Origin: Halomonas sp.
Lineage (GTDB): Bacteria; Pseudomonadota; Gammaproteobacteria; Pseudomonadales; Halomonadaceae
Length of the DNA stretch: 64,000 bases
NCBI GenBank assembly: GCA_018401555.1
Contig: JAGYKP010000086.1
Location: forward strand, 106,049 to 170,048
Reading direction: 5' to 3'
The notes beneath the pieces are model-generated. The model made no database searches, was not told where the DNA came from, and saw nothing but the letters and a program-made list of their open reading frames with translations. Each line of letters opens with the position of its first letter. Positions within the stretch are counted from its first letter, which is position 1. The translations under genes and the position numbers were made by a program. Below, in pieces: positions 9,267 through 18,287 of this stretch.

Positions 9267-10472
9267 GTGACCCAATACAACAAGCTCAAGCAGGCATCGA
9301 TCTTTACCGCCTCCGCCCTGGCACTGGCGGTGGCCAGCGCCTCCCACGCAGTGGATTTCGAGGTCGGCGACACCAAGGCCAGCGTCTACGGCTACGCCAA
9401 GCTGGACATGATCTATGACGTCGACGACAAGCTGGGCAATGCACTTACCCACGAGAACATCAGCCTGGATGGTGCCGACGGCTCCGATGGCCACACCAAC
9501 CTGCATGCCTACCAGAGCCGTATCGGCTTCAGCACCACGACTCCGGTGGCGGGTAGCACGCTGGAAACCAAGATCGAGGGTGACTTCTATGGCAGCGGCG
9601 GCGGTGAGCTGCGCCTGCGCCACGCCTACGGTTCCTGGAACGGCATCCTCGCCGGCCAGACCTGGACCAACCTCTACGGCTTCGTGGCCGGCACTCCGAC
9701 CATCGACTTCACAGGCACCCACGGCACCGGCAACCAGGCGCGTCAGGCCCAGCTGCGCTACACAACCGGTAACTTCTCCGTCTCGCTGGAGGAGCCGGAT
9801 GCACTGGGTGGCGTCGTTGACGCTGACTACACCTATGTGAAAGCCAATGACATCAACGGCACCAATGTGAACACCATCGCATCAGGTGATGCCGCCAAGA
9901 GCGAACTGCCCGACCTGATCGCTCGCTACACCGATACCTCGGGCCCCTTCAAGTACTCCATGTCCGGCGTGCTGCGTCACCTGGGATATGATGGGGATGG
10001 AATGACAGGGGCTCCTGCCAACTTATCAGGGGACGACACGACCACTGGCTGGGGTATCACCCTGGAGGGCGCCATGGACGTAACCGAGGCGCTGACCCTG
10101 CGAGGCGGTGTGATTCATGGTGAAGGCCTGGGTGATTACCAGAACGTCAGCCCGATGCCGTCGCCTGCCTACGTCAATGCCAACGGCGACCTGGAAGCCA
10201 TTGAAGCCACCGGGGGCACTGTCGGTGCCAGCCTCAAGGCAGGCCCGGGTGCCATCAACGCCGCCTACAGCATCTCCACCGTCGACCTGGACGAGGAACA
10301 AGTCGCCGATACCGCCAACGACACCTTTGAGACCGTGCATCTGAACTATATCTGGTCACCGGCCGAGCGCGTCAGCTACGGCATCGAGACCAGCTGGGTC
10401 AGCCGCGAGACCAAGGGCGGCGCCGACGGCGATGCCACCCGTATCCAGGGCATGGTGATGTACAGCTTCTAA
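9267..10472 (+). CDS. DcaP-like outer-membrane porin, copy 1
   Basis: A 401-aa trimeric-porin-type protein. The GTG start (MTQYNKLKQ) is preceded by AAGGA at suitable spacing and followed by a signal peptide ending ASASHA before VDFEVGDTKASVYGYAKLD, the typical opening of DcaP-like dicarboxylate/acid-permeable porins. The C-terminus RIQGMVMYSF ends in Phe as required for BAM assembly. It shares most of its architecture and many identical stretches (SVYGYAKLDMIYDVD, HLNYIWSP, RVSYGI) with the next gene, so the two are tandem paralogues. Each has its own terminator, so they are separate transcription units. Substrate not determined; family members pass organic acids or sulbactam-like anions. 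Confidence 0.88.
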   Translation: MTQYNKLKQASIFTASALALAVASASHAVDFEVGDTKASVYGYAKLDMIYDVDDKLGNALTHENISLDGADGSDGHTNLHAYQSRIGFSTTTPVAGSTLETKIEGDFYGSGGGELRLRHAYGSWNGILAGQTWTNLYGFVAGTPTIDFTGTHGTGNQARQAQLRYTTGNFSVSLEEPDALGGVVDADYTYVKANDINGTNVNTIASGDAAKSELPDLIARYTDTSGPFKYSMSGVLRHLGYDGDGMTGAPANLSGDDTTTGWGITLEGAMDVTEALTLRGGVIHGEGLGDYQNVSPMPSPAYVNANGDLEAIEATGGTVGASLKAGPGAINAAYSISTVDLDEEQVADTANDTFETVHLNYIWSPAERVSYGIETSWVSRETKGGADGDATRIQGMVMYSF

Positions 10473-10553
10473 ACAGCTGACCGATGGCGGGGCCCGCCCC
10501 GCCATGCTGGCGATAGCACCCGACAGTACAAGCAGAATGCTTCGATCCTTCTG

Positions 10554-10578
10554 CCCCGGCCACTGGCCGGGGCTTTTT
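10554..10578 (+). terminator. Rho-independent terminator of porin copy 1
   Basis: CCCCGGCC-ACT-GGCCGGGG followed directly by CTTTTT. This is a textbook intrinsic terminator about 80 bases after the porin stop codon. A second GC-rich inverted repeat (ATGGCGGGGC/GCCCCGCCAT) lies between stop and terminator but has no T-tract. Confidence 0.9.
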
Positions 10579-10860
10579 GCGTCAAACCGGGGACTTCCCG
10601 TCGCAAGGATGACCCCGAACAAAGCGTTAATTCTTTCTTAATCGGATGTTTCAGCAGGATTATCTACCTAACTCGACTGAATCGCCGGATCCTTCTACGT
10701 CTTGACTCATATCAAGCTTTTCCTGCGCATTGGCGGTGGGCCCGGGCCGCCGGGGTGGTTAGCATGACAACCATCGGCGGCAAGCGGAATCATCAAGGGA
10801 ACCCGCATGCGTCGCCGAGTCGCTTCCGCCCACTGGGCGTCCCGCAAGAAGGAAAAGCCA
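10579..10860 (+). promoter_or_regulatory. Control region of porin copy 2
   Basis: This region of about 280 bases is more AT-rich in its first half (TTAATTCTTTCTTAATC) and contains an FNR/Anr-like box at 10702-10715. I see no gene: the short frames here have no recognisable product. The ribosome-binding site AAGGAAAAG lies just before the porin ATG at 10861. Confidence 0.5.
10702..10715. promoter_or_regulatory. FNR/Anr-like binding site
   Basis: TTGAC-TCAT-ATCAA matches the FNR/Anr consensus TTGAT-N4-ATCAA at nine of ten specific positions. It is 146 bases before the porin ATG. An oxygen-responsive porin is inferred only from this match. Confidence 0.45.
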
Positions 10861-12036
10861 ATGACTGCTCCCATCCGCCTCAAGCACGCCACGCTGCTCG
10901 CCGGCAGCACCCTGGCGCTGGCCATCGCCTCGGCCTCCCACGCCGTCGATTTCGAGGTCGGCGACACCAAGGCCAGCGTCTACGGCTACGCCAAGCTGGA
11001 CATGATCTACGACGTCGACAATGAGCTCGGCGACCTGGCCGCCCGTCCGCGCATCCTGATCGACGGACAGGAAGGCAGCGACGGCCATACCACCATGCAC
11101 GCCTACGAGAGCCGCCTGGGCTTCAAGACCGCCACTCCCATGGGCGGCAGCAACCTGACCACCATGGTCGAGGTGGACTGGTTCAACAACGCCCCGGAAG
11201 GCGGCGATCTGCGCCTGCGCCACGCCTTCGGCAGCTGGAACGGCATCACGGCGGGCAAGACCTGGACCAACTTCGGGAGCCTGCTGGGCAAGACCCCGAC
11301 CATCGACCTGGCGCCCCAGCCGGGCCAGAGCAAAGTGGGCCGCAAGGCGCAGCTGCGCTATTCCTTCAACAACTGGCATATCGCCCTGGAAAATCCGGAT
11401 CCTGAAGACTACCGGGACGGCGTCGCTTCCAGCTTCAACCCCAACCGCGGGATCTACACCGAGCATGAAGACGCCAAGACCGGCCTGCCCGATCTGACCC
11501 TGCGCTACCAGAACCAGGCCGCCGGCCTGCACTACTCTGCCTCCGCCATGGCCCGTCAGCTTGAAGTCGAAGAGGTCAATGGCGTCGATGACAGCGCCAC
11601 CGGCTATGGCCTAAACCTGGCGGCCCGCTATCCCGCCAGCGAGGCTCTTACCCTGCGCGGTGCGCTGACCTGGGGCGATGGCATCGGCGAATATATGCAG
11701 AACAATCCCTCGGCGCCGGCCTACCTGGATGGCGACAGCGTCGAGACCATCGAGGCCTGGGGTGCCAACGTGGGCATGAGCCTGGCAGTCGGCCCCGGTG
11801 CCATCAACCTGGGCTACGGTATCGCCAAGGCGGATCTGGATGACGCCCGCGACGTCGGTATTGCCGGGGTGGAAGGGGCCAACGAGCAGTTCGAGGCGGT
11901 GCACCTGAACTACATCTGGTCACCGATCCAGCGCGTCAGCTACGGCATCGAGGCCGCCTACCATACCCGTGAGGTGGTCGACGGCCGCGACGGCGATGCG
12001 GTACGCCTGCAGGGGATGGTCAAGTATAGCTTCTGA
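10861..12036 (+). CDS. DcaP-like outer-membrane porin, copy 2
   Basis: A 391-aa paralogue of the preceding porin with the same mature N-terminus VDFEVGDTKASVYGYAKLD and C-terminal RLQGMVKYSF. The ATG at 10861 is chosen because AAGGAAAAG precedes it and the signal peptide (LLAGSTLALAIASASHA) then has normal length; the open frame reaches back to 10807 but adds a charged, non-signal extension. The middle of the protein, including probable loop segments (NPDPEDYRDGVASSFNPNRG), diverges strongly from copy 1, as expected if the pores have different selectivity. An intrinsic terminator follows. Confidence 0.88.
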   Translation: MTAPIRLKHATLLAGSTLALAIASASHAVDFEVGDTKASVYGYAKLDMIYDVDNELGDLAARPRILIDGQEGSDGHTTMHAYESRLGFKTATPMGGSNLTTMVEVDWFNNAPEGGDLRLRHAFGSWNGITAGKTWTNFGSLLGKTPTIDLAPQPGQSKVGRKAQLRYSFNNWHIALENPDPEDYRDGVASSFNPNRGIYTEHEDAKTGLPDLTLRYQNQAAGLHYSASAMARQLEVEEVNGVDDSATGYGLNLAARYPASEALTLRGALTWGDGIGEYMQNNPSAPAYLDGDSVETIEAWGANVGMSLAVGPGAINLGYGIAKADLDDARDVGIAGVEGANEQFEAVHLNYIWSPIQRVSYGIEAAYHTREVVDGRDGDAVRLQGMVKYSF

Positions 12037-12094
12037 GCCACCCGATGACGGACCGATGATAACGGCCTGAACAGAAGATAAAGTTCGATCGATT

Positions 12095-12127
12095 GCGCCC
12101 CGACCAGAGACTGGCCGGGGCGCTTTT
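12095..12127 (+). terminator. Rho-independent terminator of porin copy 2
   Basis: A 13-bp stem GCGCCCCGACCAG / CTGGCCGGGGCGC (one mismatch) with loop AGA, followed by TTTTTGG. Confidence 0.88.
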
Positions 12128-12174
12128 TGGTGGTCCCGAGCGAATGATGGGATGCGGGACCCGAGGGCCGAGTC

Positions 12175-13227
12175 CTAGCGGCGATCCAGCTGCCGCACCT
12201 CGAGCTCGTAGTTGTTGACGCCACTCATCGCCGAGCCGAACTTCTGGCCGTTGACGCGGATGGTGTAACGCCCCGGCTCCAGCTCGGTGCGCAGGTCGAC
12301 GTCACCGTCGAAGCCTTCACCTGCATCGCTTGCCACCACGCGGCCCTGATCGTCCACCACCTCGGCCTCGATGCGGTAGGTGCCCTCGTTACCGGGGAAG
12401 GTGGAGGTGGCGATGGCCACGGTACCCGCTTCCAGCACCTCGAAGCTCAGCACCTCGCCGCGGGCACGGATCTTCACATCGGTGACGATCCGCTCGAAGC
12501 CCTTGTCGGGCTCGGGCGCTGAGGCCGCGGAGGCATCGCTCTCGGCAGTGGTTGCCTGGCTATCGGAAGAGTCGGTAACCGGCGTAGCAGGCTCGGCTGC
12601 GGATGGCTGGGCATCCGCCTGGGCCGGCTGCGTCGCCTCGGCTGACTCGCTGGCCGCAGGCGCGGCGATGGCGGCCACCACGTCCGGGCGACGCACGAAG
12701 GCGCTACGGCCTCCTTCTCGGCCGGTACCGGTAAAGGCGATCCCCTCGCCGGCCGGAGACGCCCTCCTCGACATCCAGGCCGGAGACACTCACCGAGAAG
12801 CTGTTGCCGCCGCGCCGCACGGTGCCGAACTTGTTGGCCTGCACCTGCAGCACATAGTCGCCGGGCTCCAGGCGCTGCTCGAAGCTCAGCCCGCCATCCT
12901 GGCCCAACCCTTCACTGCGGGCCAGCACGTTGCCCTGCTTATCGAGCAGCAGCGCCTCGATGCGGTACTCCTCGGATTCACCGGTCGGCACGCGGCTCTC
13001 GAAGCGGTAGCTGCCGGCCTCCTTGACGGTGAAGTCGTGCTCCTGCACGCACCGCCATAGAGGAAGCTGCGGCTGCGGGCGTCGTTATCGGCCTGCAGGA
13101 AGCCGGTCAGGTCGAGCTGCTTGCCCGACTCGCGGAATCGGTCCTGCATCTCGCTGGCCAGCGCCTGGGAGCTGGCCAGGGCGAGCCCCAGGGTCAGCAG
13201 GCCTGCGGTCAAGATAGGCTTGTTCAT
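12175..13227 (-). CDS. Secreted protein with two PPC-like beta-sandwich repeats (frameshifted)
   Basis: Not a recognised named gene. A signal peptide (MNKPILTAGLLTLGLALASSQALA) leads to two homologous domains of about 95 residues. Repeat 1 contains YRIEALLLDKQGNVLARS then LEPGDYVLQVQANKFG. Repeat 2 contains YRIEAEVVDDQGRVVAS then LEPGRYTIRVNGQKFG. The repeats resemble bacterial pre-peptidase C-terminal (PPC) domains: a strand pattern with an LxPGxY turn. A linker rich in Ala, Ser, Glu and Pro joins them. The frame breaks near 13060 and again near 12730. About 350 aa, exported, with no catalytic motif visible. It lies downstream of the porin gene but beyond that gene's terminator, so it may rely on its own promoter or on read-through. 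Confidence 0.55.
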
Positions 13228-13250
13228 GGAACCTCGCTGATCACATGGAA

Positions 13251-13282
13251 AATAAAAAAGCCGACCCCGGAGGATCGGCTTT
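13251..13282 (-). terminator. Intrinsic terminator of the OmpC-like porin gene
   Basis: Read on the minus strand, AAAGCCGA-N10-TCGGCTTT followed by TTTATTTT, about 50 bases after the porin stop codon. Confidence 0.85.
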
Positions 13283-13330
13283 CGGTGTCGAAACCCATCG
13301 GGGCAGGGTCAGGCCCTGCGACCGAGAAGT

Positions 13331-14471
13331 TTAGAACATGTAGACCGCGCCAACGGCAACGCCGTCGTCTTCGTCGTTCTCGCGATCGTACCAGGCACCC
13401 TCGATGAAGGTGTACATGGCATCGGAGACGTTGTAAGTGGCACCGAGGACCACCTCGTTGTAGCTCTCGCCTTCGCGCTCGTTGGGCCAGTCACCGCTGG
13501 TGAAGGCATCGTCGGCGGTATCAGGAAGGTGTCGCCGCCCACGTCGACGTACTGGTAGGCGCCGTAGATGTCGCCCATGCCGTAGCCGTAGCGAGCACCC
13601 AGACCATAGTAGTTGGTGTCTTCGAGGTACTCGTTGTCGGACTCGAAACGCTCCAGCTTCAGGGCGACACGCAGGGTGTCCATGGTGTACTGGGCGGTGA
13701 TGCCGTACTGGTCACCGGCGTCAGAAGTCGCCAGACTCGATGGCATCACCATCTGCATTCAGTCAGCATGTGTAAGTCGCCATCGTTGTTGGCCAGGTCG
13801 TCGTAGACGGCCGCGATGGAGAAGGCGCCGGCGGTGTACTTCAAACCGGTAAAGAAGGAAGCGTTGCTACCGCTGGAATCGCTGACGGTAATTTCTGTAG
13901 AATCGATACCGTCTGCTTCAGCATCGGCATAAGACTCAGCATCGCCCTCGTACTGGGTACCCACGGCGAACTGGAAGCCATTCAGGGACGGAGAGGTGTA
14001 GGTAACCTTGTCACCCTCACGGCTCTCGGTGCCCACGATACGGCTGCTGGAATCGGAGACGTCGAAGAATTCGTTGTTGGTGATCGGGTCCTGGATCCAG
14101 TCGTCGATCAGCGGATCCCAGGAACCCACGCGCACGTCACCGAAGTTGCCTTTCAGGCCCATGTAGGCCTGGTCACCGGTGTCGAGGCCGCCAGCGGTCT
14201 TGGCTTCGTCGGCGTCATGCTCGAACTCGGCCTTGAAGTAGCCGGCCAGGCCTTCGCTGATCATGTGCTCGCCGGAGAAGCCAACGGTAGAACCGTTATC
14301 GGCCAGCTGATCTTCGCTGTCACCTGCCGCATCCTTGGTGCTGGAGTAGGCAATCTGGATGTTGCCGTACAGGTCCAGCTTGGTGCCGTCCTGGTTGTAG
14401 ACGGTGGCGGCCTGGGCGCCAGTGGCGGCCATGGAGGCAGCAATAGCAGTCGCTAACAGTGTCTTTTTCAT
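13331..14471 (-). CDS. Gram-negative general porin (frameshifted)
   Basis: A classical 16-strand trimeric porin (Porin_4/OmpC-like) of about 380 aa. Signal peptide MKKTLLATAIAASMAATGAQAA is followed by TVYNQDGTKLDLYGNIQIAY, which is the normal first strand, and later by GLKGNFGDVRVGSWD (loop 3 region). The true C-terminus GVAVGAVYMF ends in Phe and lies in a different frame from the N-terminus; breaks occur near 13755 and 13525. AAAGGAACG precedes the ATG. It belongs to a different porin class from the two DcaP-like genes nearby. Confidence 0.82.
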
Positions 14472-14872
14472 GATGACGTTCCTTTGACTAGCAGTCTGTT
14501 TCGATCGTTTTGTGCCGACCGCTCTGGGGCGATTCGGCGGGCTTTGCCGGTCTGCGCCGGTTCGTAGCGGCTGGACTCCTCGCGGAGGGCGCCGATGCGA
14601 GCCGACTTCGACGAAGCCTTGTTATAGTCCAATGCTCGCAAGAGGAACCTTATACCGGGTTCTGGGGGAACGCAAGAAGAAAAAACACTGTTTTCCTTCG
14701 CGATGAACCCATCCCATGGAACTTTCCCCTGCCTACGCAAACACTCGCCTCACGGCAGTTGCTGCATCATGCCTTGCCGATATGACGAACACAAGTCAAC
14801 GCCCACCAACGTCCGTCGACGACGGCATGATGGAGCTTTAGGCGTAGAATAAACTGCTTTTCTGGCAGGGAG
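14472..14872 (-). promoter_or_regulatory. Promoter and leader region of the general porin
   Basis: This stretch of about 400 bases is gene-free: its short open frames have no recognisable product. On the minus strand a candidate -10 TATAAG lies at 14654-14649, giving a 5' leader of about 170 bases, and TATAAC occurs about 25 bases further downstream. Long leaders are common for porins that are targets of small RNAs, but no such RNA is identified here. Confidence 0.35.
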
Positions 14873-15974
14873 TTAGCGGCCGTTATGCTTGGCCAGCAGG
14901 GCCGAGAGTTTCTCTTCCATGGTGGCGGGTGGCGGCTCGGCACGCTCGAGGACGGGCCCGGCACTGGCGCCCTGCCCCTGCGACGATGGCCTGCCCTTCG
15001 CGCCATCCTTCGGCTTGCCGTGGGCTCGGTCCTGAGACGCTGCCTTGGCCGGCTTGCCGCGCCCCTTGTTCTGACGCCCCGGGTGCTTGCGGCCCTGACT
15101 GGCCCGTTTCTCGCCCTGCAGGCGGTCGAGTTTGCGGTGGGCGTGATCGGCCGACTGGGCATCCACCTTGCCGGCGGGCTGGCCGTCGAGATCGATGCGC
15201 TCGGCATCCTCGCGCACCGCCTTGAGATAGCGTGGCAGGTTGACGTAGCAGGCCAGCGCCCTGCGCACCAGCTTCTCGGGCCAGGGCTCGCGGCTGGCCA
15301 GCACCTCGTGGATGCCGACCATCAGCGGGCGGGTATGGCCCTTGAAGAAGGCGGCGGGATAGCGCGTATACCACTCGTCGAGCAGCGCCTGTGGCGAGGG
15401 GGCCTCGCCGATTGCCAGGGAATCCTGGCGAGCGCCCTGCGGCTCCTGGGGAGGCTCGGCCTCTGCGGGGGCCTGGTCATTGGATAAGGGCTCGGTGGCG
15501 TCCGGTGACGCCGCGGGTTCGGCCGCGGCCAGCGACGCGGCCTCCTCGCGGCGGCTTTCCGCTGGCGGGTCGGCGGGAACGGTATCGGCCGCCGCGGGAC
15601 GCCAGCCGATCAGCGCCGAGAGCCCCTGGGAGCGGCGCCCGGGGCGGAAGCCGCCCTCGGCGAGGCTCGCCGCCGGCCAGGCGTTCGTGGAGATGGCGGT
15701 TGTGGGCTTCCAGCTCACTGTTCTGCTCGTCGAGCTCGCGGCACTCCTCGATGAGTTCCAGGCGTGTGGCCTCGGCCTCGGCCAGTTGCCGCTCCAGTTC
15801 GGCGAGGCGCTGGGCCAGCTCGCCTTGCACGGCCTCGGCGTGGCGGCGCGCCTCGCGCTCGAGGGTCAGGCGCTCCAGCAGCGATCGAGTGCGCCCATCC
15901 AGGGCGTCCAGCAGCGAGTGTACGCGTTGCTCGGCCAAACCGGTCTCCTCCCGCAAGCTCTGTGATACAGGCAT
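14873..15974 (-). CDS. ProQ/FinO-domain RNA-binding protein with N-terminal coiled coil (frameshifted)
   Basis: The C-terminal half contains a ProQ/FinO domain: LLDEWYTRYPAAFFKG, RPLMVGIHEVL, RRALACYVNLPRYLKAV and RIDLDGQPAG match the ProQ core that binds structured RNA. A long, very basic low-complexity tail follows (many Lys, Arg, Gln and Gly) and ends in LSALLAKHNGR. The N-terminal region, in another frame, is a continuous heptad-type coiled coil (LLERLTLEREARRHAEAVQG to LDEQNSELEAHNRHLHERLA) followed by an acidic Ala/Pro/Glu-rich linker. One indel near 15675 separates the halves. Start MPVSQSLREE is preferred; an ATG at 16031 is in frame. It follows folA closely. Canonical ProQ has the FinO domain at its N-terminus, so this arrangement is different. 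Confidence 0.7.
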
Positions 15975-16041
15975 CGCCTTCAAGTCTGTGCCAGATGCGT
16001 GCCCATGACAAATGTCTTCAGGCGCCGACACCCTGGCGGCG

Positions 16042-16584
16042 TTAACCCTCGCGACGACGATACTCGACGAAGTCGTAGGCGGGCTGCCCCTCGGCGGGAG
16101 TGCCCGGCACGCGCTGGACCTCCTCCCACTCCGCGGGATCGATCTCGGGGAAGCGGGCGTCGCCCTCCACCTCGATATCCACCTCGGTGAGATAGAGGCG
16201 GCTGGCGTGAGGCAGGGCCTGGGCGTAGATCTCGGCGCCGCCCATCACCATGATCTCCTCGACGCCATCGATGATCGCCTGCTGGTCGGCCAGGACCAGG
16301 GCGGATGACAGGTCGTGGCAGACCCGCACGCCGTCGTGGGCGAACTCGGTGTCGCGGGTGACCACGATATTGAGCCGCCCGGGCAGCGGCCGGCCGATGG
16401 ACTGGAAGGTCTTGCGCCCCATCACCAGCGGCTTGGCCTGGGTCATGCGCTTGAAGAACTTGAGGTCCTCGGGCAGGTACCAGGGCAGCTGGTTGTCGAC
16501 GCCGATCACCCGCCGACGATCCATGGCGGCGATCATGGCTACTGGAACGAGGGTGTCATCGCTCAAGGGATCGGAATGGTTCAT
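16042..16584 (-). CDS. folA: Dihydrofolate reductase
   Basis: FolA reduces dihydrofolate to tetrahydrofolate with NADPH. The 180-aa protein shows [21 protein letters not shown] (with the substrate-loop NxLPW), [28 protein letters not shown] and [12 protein letters not shown], all diagnostic, with the catalytic Asp/Glu position in the LPEDLK helix. Its ATG overlaps the thyA stop by four bases (ATGA), so it is co-translated with thyA, the enzyme that generates dihydrofolate. The N-terminal extension [12 protein letters not shown] is slightly long for the family. Frame intact. Confidence 0.95.
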   Translation of the reverse strand: MNHSDPLSDDTLVPVAMIAAMDRRRVIGVDNQLPWYLPEDLKFFKRMTQAKPLVMGRKTFQSIGRPLPGRLNIVVTRDTEFAHDGVRVCHDLSSALVLADQQAIIDGVEEIMVMGGAEIYAQALPHASRLYLTEVDIEVEGDARFPEIDPAEWEEVQRVPGTPAEGQPAYDFVEYRRREG

Positions 16585-17403
16585 ACCGCCACCTCGGCCT
16601 TGATATGCGGATGGGGATCATAGCCTTCGATGGCGATATGCTCGATACGGAAGGCGAACAGGTCATCGATGCTCGGGTCGAGCACCAGCCGCGGCGCCGA
16701 CGCGTGGGGTGCGAGACAGCTGCTCCTCGGCCTGCTCCAGGTGGTTCAGATAGAGGTGGGCATCGCCCAGGGTGTGGATGAATTCGCCGGGCTCGAGGCC
16801 CGCCACCTGGGCAATCATCTGGGTCAGCAACGCGTAGCTGGCGATATTGAAGGGCACCCCCAGGAAGATGTCGGCGCTGCGCTGGTAGAGCTGGCAGGAG
16901 AGCCGCCCCTCGGCCACGTAGAACTGGAACAGGCAGTGGCAAGGCGGTAACTGCATCTCATCGACCTGGGCGGGATTCCACGCGGAGACGATCAGCCGCC
17001 GCGAGCGGGGATTGAAGCGCAGCTGTTCGAGCAGGCCCGCGATCTGGTCGACGTGGCCGCCGCGCGGATCGGGCCAGCTGCGCCACTGGTAGCCGTAGAT
17101 CGGGCCGAGGTCGCCGTTCTCGTCGGCCCACTCGTCCCAGATCCGTACGCCGTGCTCCTTGAGATAGCCGATATTGGTGTCGCCGGCCAGGAACCACAGC
17201 AGCTCGTGGAAGATCGAGCGGGTATGCAGCTTCTTGGTGGTCAGCAGCGGGAAGCCGCGGGCCAGGTCGAAGCGCATCTGGTGGCCGAAGATCGAGCGCG
17301 TGCCCACCCCGGTGCGGTCATCGCGCTCGACACCGTGGTCGAGCACCTGGCGCATCAGGTCGAGGTAGGGCTGTTCCAGGGCAGACAGGGTTGCGTCGGT
17401 CAC
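16581..17403 (-). CDS. thyA: Thymidylate synthase ThyA (frameshifted near its 3' end)
   Basis: ThyA makes dTMP from dUMP with methylene-tetrahydrofolate. Visible are [34 protein letters not shown], the active-site [11 protein letters not shown], the [19 protein letters not shown] dUMP-binding region and [12 protein letters not shown]. The C-terminus, reading ..[20 protein letters not shown] in the next frame, is the normal ThyA end. The break at about 16708 lies in a run of Cs (read on the minus strand, four Cs where five restore the frame), which points to a homopolymer error. Full length would be about 274 aa. Upstream of folA with a 4-base overlap. Confidence 0.93.
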
Positions 17404-17445
17404 GATGTTCTCTGGCTGATGAATGCAGGGACGAAATTCTACCGT

Positions 17446-17470
17446 ATCGCGCGATAAATCGCGCTCCTAC
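17446..17470. repeat. REP-like palindromic element, copy A
   Basis: On the minus strand GTAGGAGCGCGAT-TT-ATCGCGCGAT: a GTAG head followed by a 7-bp stem (GCGCGAT/ATCGCGC) with a 2-base loop. It is identical in 24 of 25 positions to copy B at 30379-30403. The TAG of the head is the stop codon of lgt. The GTAG-headed layout resembles the REP elements known from pseudomonads and enterics. Confidence 0.75.
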
Positions 17471-18264
17471 GGAGTGCCGATACGGGCATCGACGGGCTGG
17501 CGGCGCGACCAGGCGATCAGCGCCAGGCCACCGGCGATCATCGGCAGCGTCAGCAGCATGCCCATGGTGAACCAGCCGAAGGCCAGATAGCCGATATGGG
17601 CATCCGGCAGGCGGTAGAACTCGACCAGGAAGCGGAAGGCGCCGTAGAGCGCAAGGAAGAGTCCCGAGGCCAGGCCACGGCGGCGCGGAGTGGCGGTGAC
17701 GAACCACAGCACCACGAACAGCACCGCGCCCTCGAGCAGCGCTTCGTAGAGCGAGCTGGGGTGACGCGGTTCGGGCCCGAGGCCGGGGAACGGCATGCCC
17801 CAGGGCATCTCGGTCACGCGGCCCGGCAGTTCGCGGTTGATGAAGTTGCCGATGCGCCCGGCGCCCAGGCCGATGGGCACCAGCGGGGCGACGAAGTCGG
17901 TAAGGGTCAGGAAGGCCAGCTGCTTCTTCCTGGCGAACCACCAGGCGGCGACCAGCACGCCGAGCAGGCCACCGTGGAAGCTCATGCCGCCATCCCAGAC
18001 CCGCACGATCCACAGCGGGTCGGCCAGCCACTGGTCGAGGCCATAGAACAGCGCATAGCCCAGCCGACCGCCCAGCACCACGCCCAGGGCGGCGTAGAAC
18101 AGCAGGTCACCGATATCATCGGGGGTAAGGCCGATGCGTGCGGCGCGACGACGCCCCAGGAACCAGGCGGCGACGAAGCCCACCACATACATCAGGCCAT
18201 ACCAGTGCACCTGGAAGGGGCCCAGGGAGATCGCCACGGGGTCAATATCAGGATACGAAAGCAT
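17467..18264 (-). CDS. lgt: Prolipoprotein diacylglyceryl transferase
   Basis: Lgt transfers diacylglycerol from phosphatidylglycerol to the lipobox Cys of prolipoproteins in the inner membrane. The 265-aa protein has seven hydrophobic segments and the conserved motifs [27 protein letters not shown] (with the essential His), [11 protein letters not shown] (Lgt signature) and [12 protein letters not shown]. It is adjacent to thyA-folA as in many gammaproteobacteria. Its stop codon is supplied by a REP-like element, so the last residues (ARIGTP) may have been set by that insertion. Frame intact. Confidence 0.96.
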   Translation of the reverse strand: MLSYPDIDPVAISLGPFQVHWYGLMYVVGFVAAWFLGRRRAARIGLTPDDIGDLLFYAALGVVLGGRLGYALFYGLDQWLADPLWIVRVWDGGMSFHGGLLGVLVAAWWFARKKQLAFLTLTDFVAPLVPIGLGAGRIGNFINRELPGRVTEMPWGMPFPGLGPEPRHPSSLYEALLEGAVLFVVLWFVTATPRRRGLASGLFLALYGAFRFLVEFYRLPDAHIGYLAFGWFTMGMLLTLPMIAGGLALIAWSRRQPVDARIGTP

Positions 18265-18287
18265 GAAGGTCCTTTAGAGCTGGAAGC

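Noticed and set aside
10480..10502. ATGGCGGGGC/GCCCCGCCAT inverted repeat as terminator of porin copy 1
   Set aside because: It leaves almost no loop and has no T-run; the hairpin at 10554 with a T-tract is the better terminator.
14468..14785. Short frames in the porin leader on both strands
   Set aside because: They have no recognisable domain, lie in a promoter region and lack plausible ribosome-binding sites.
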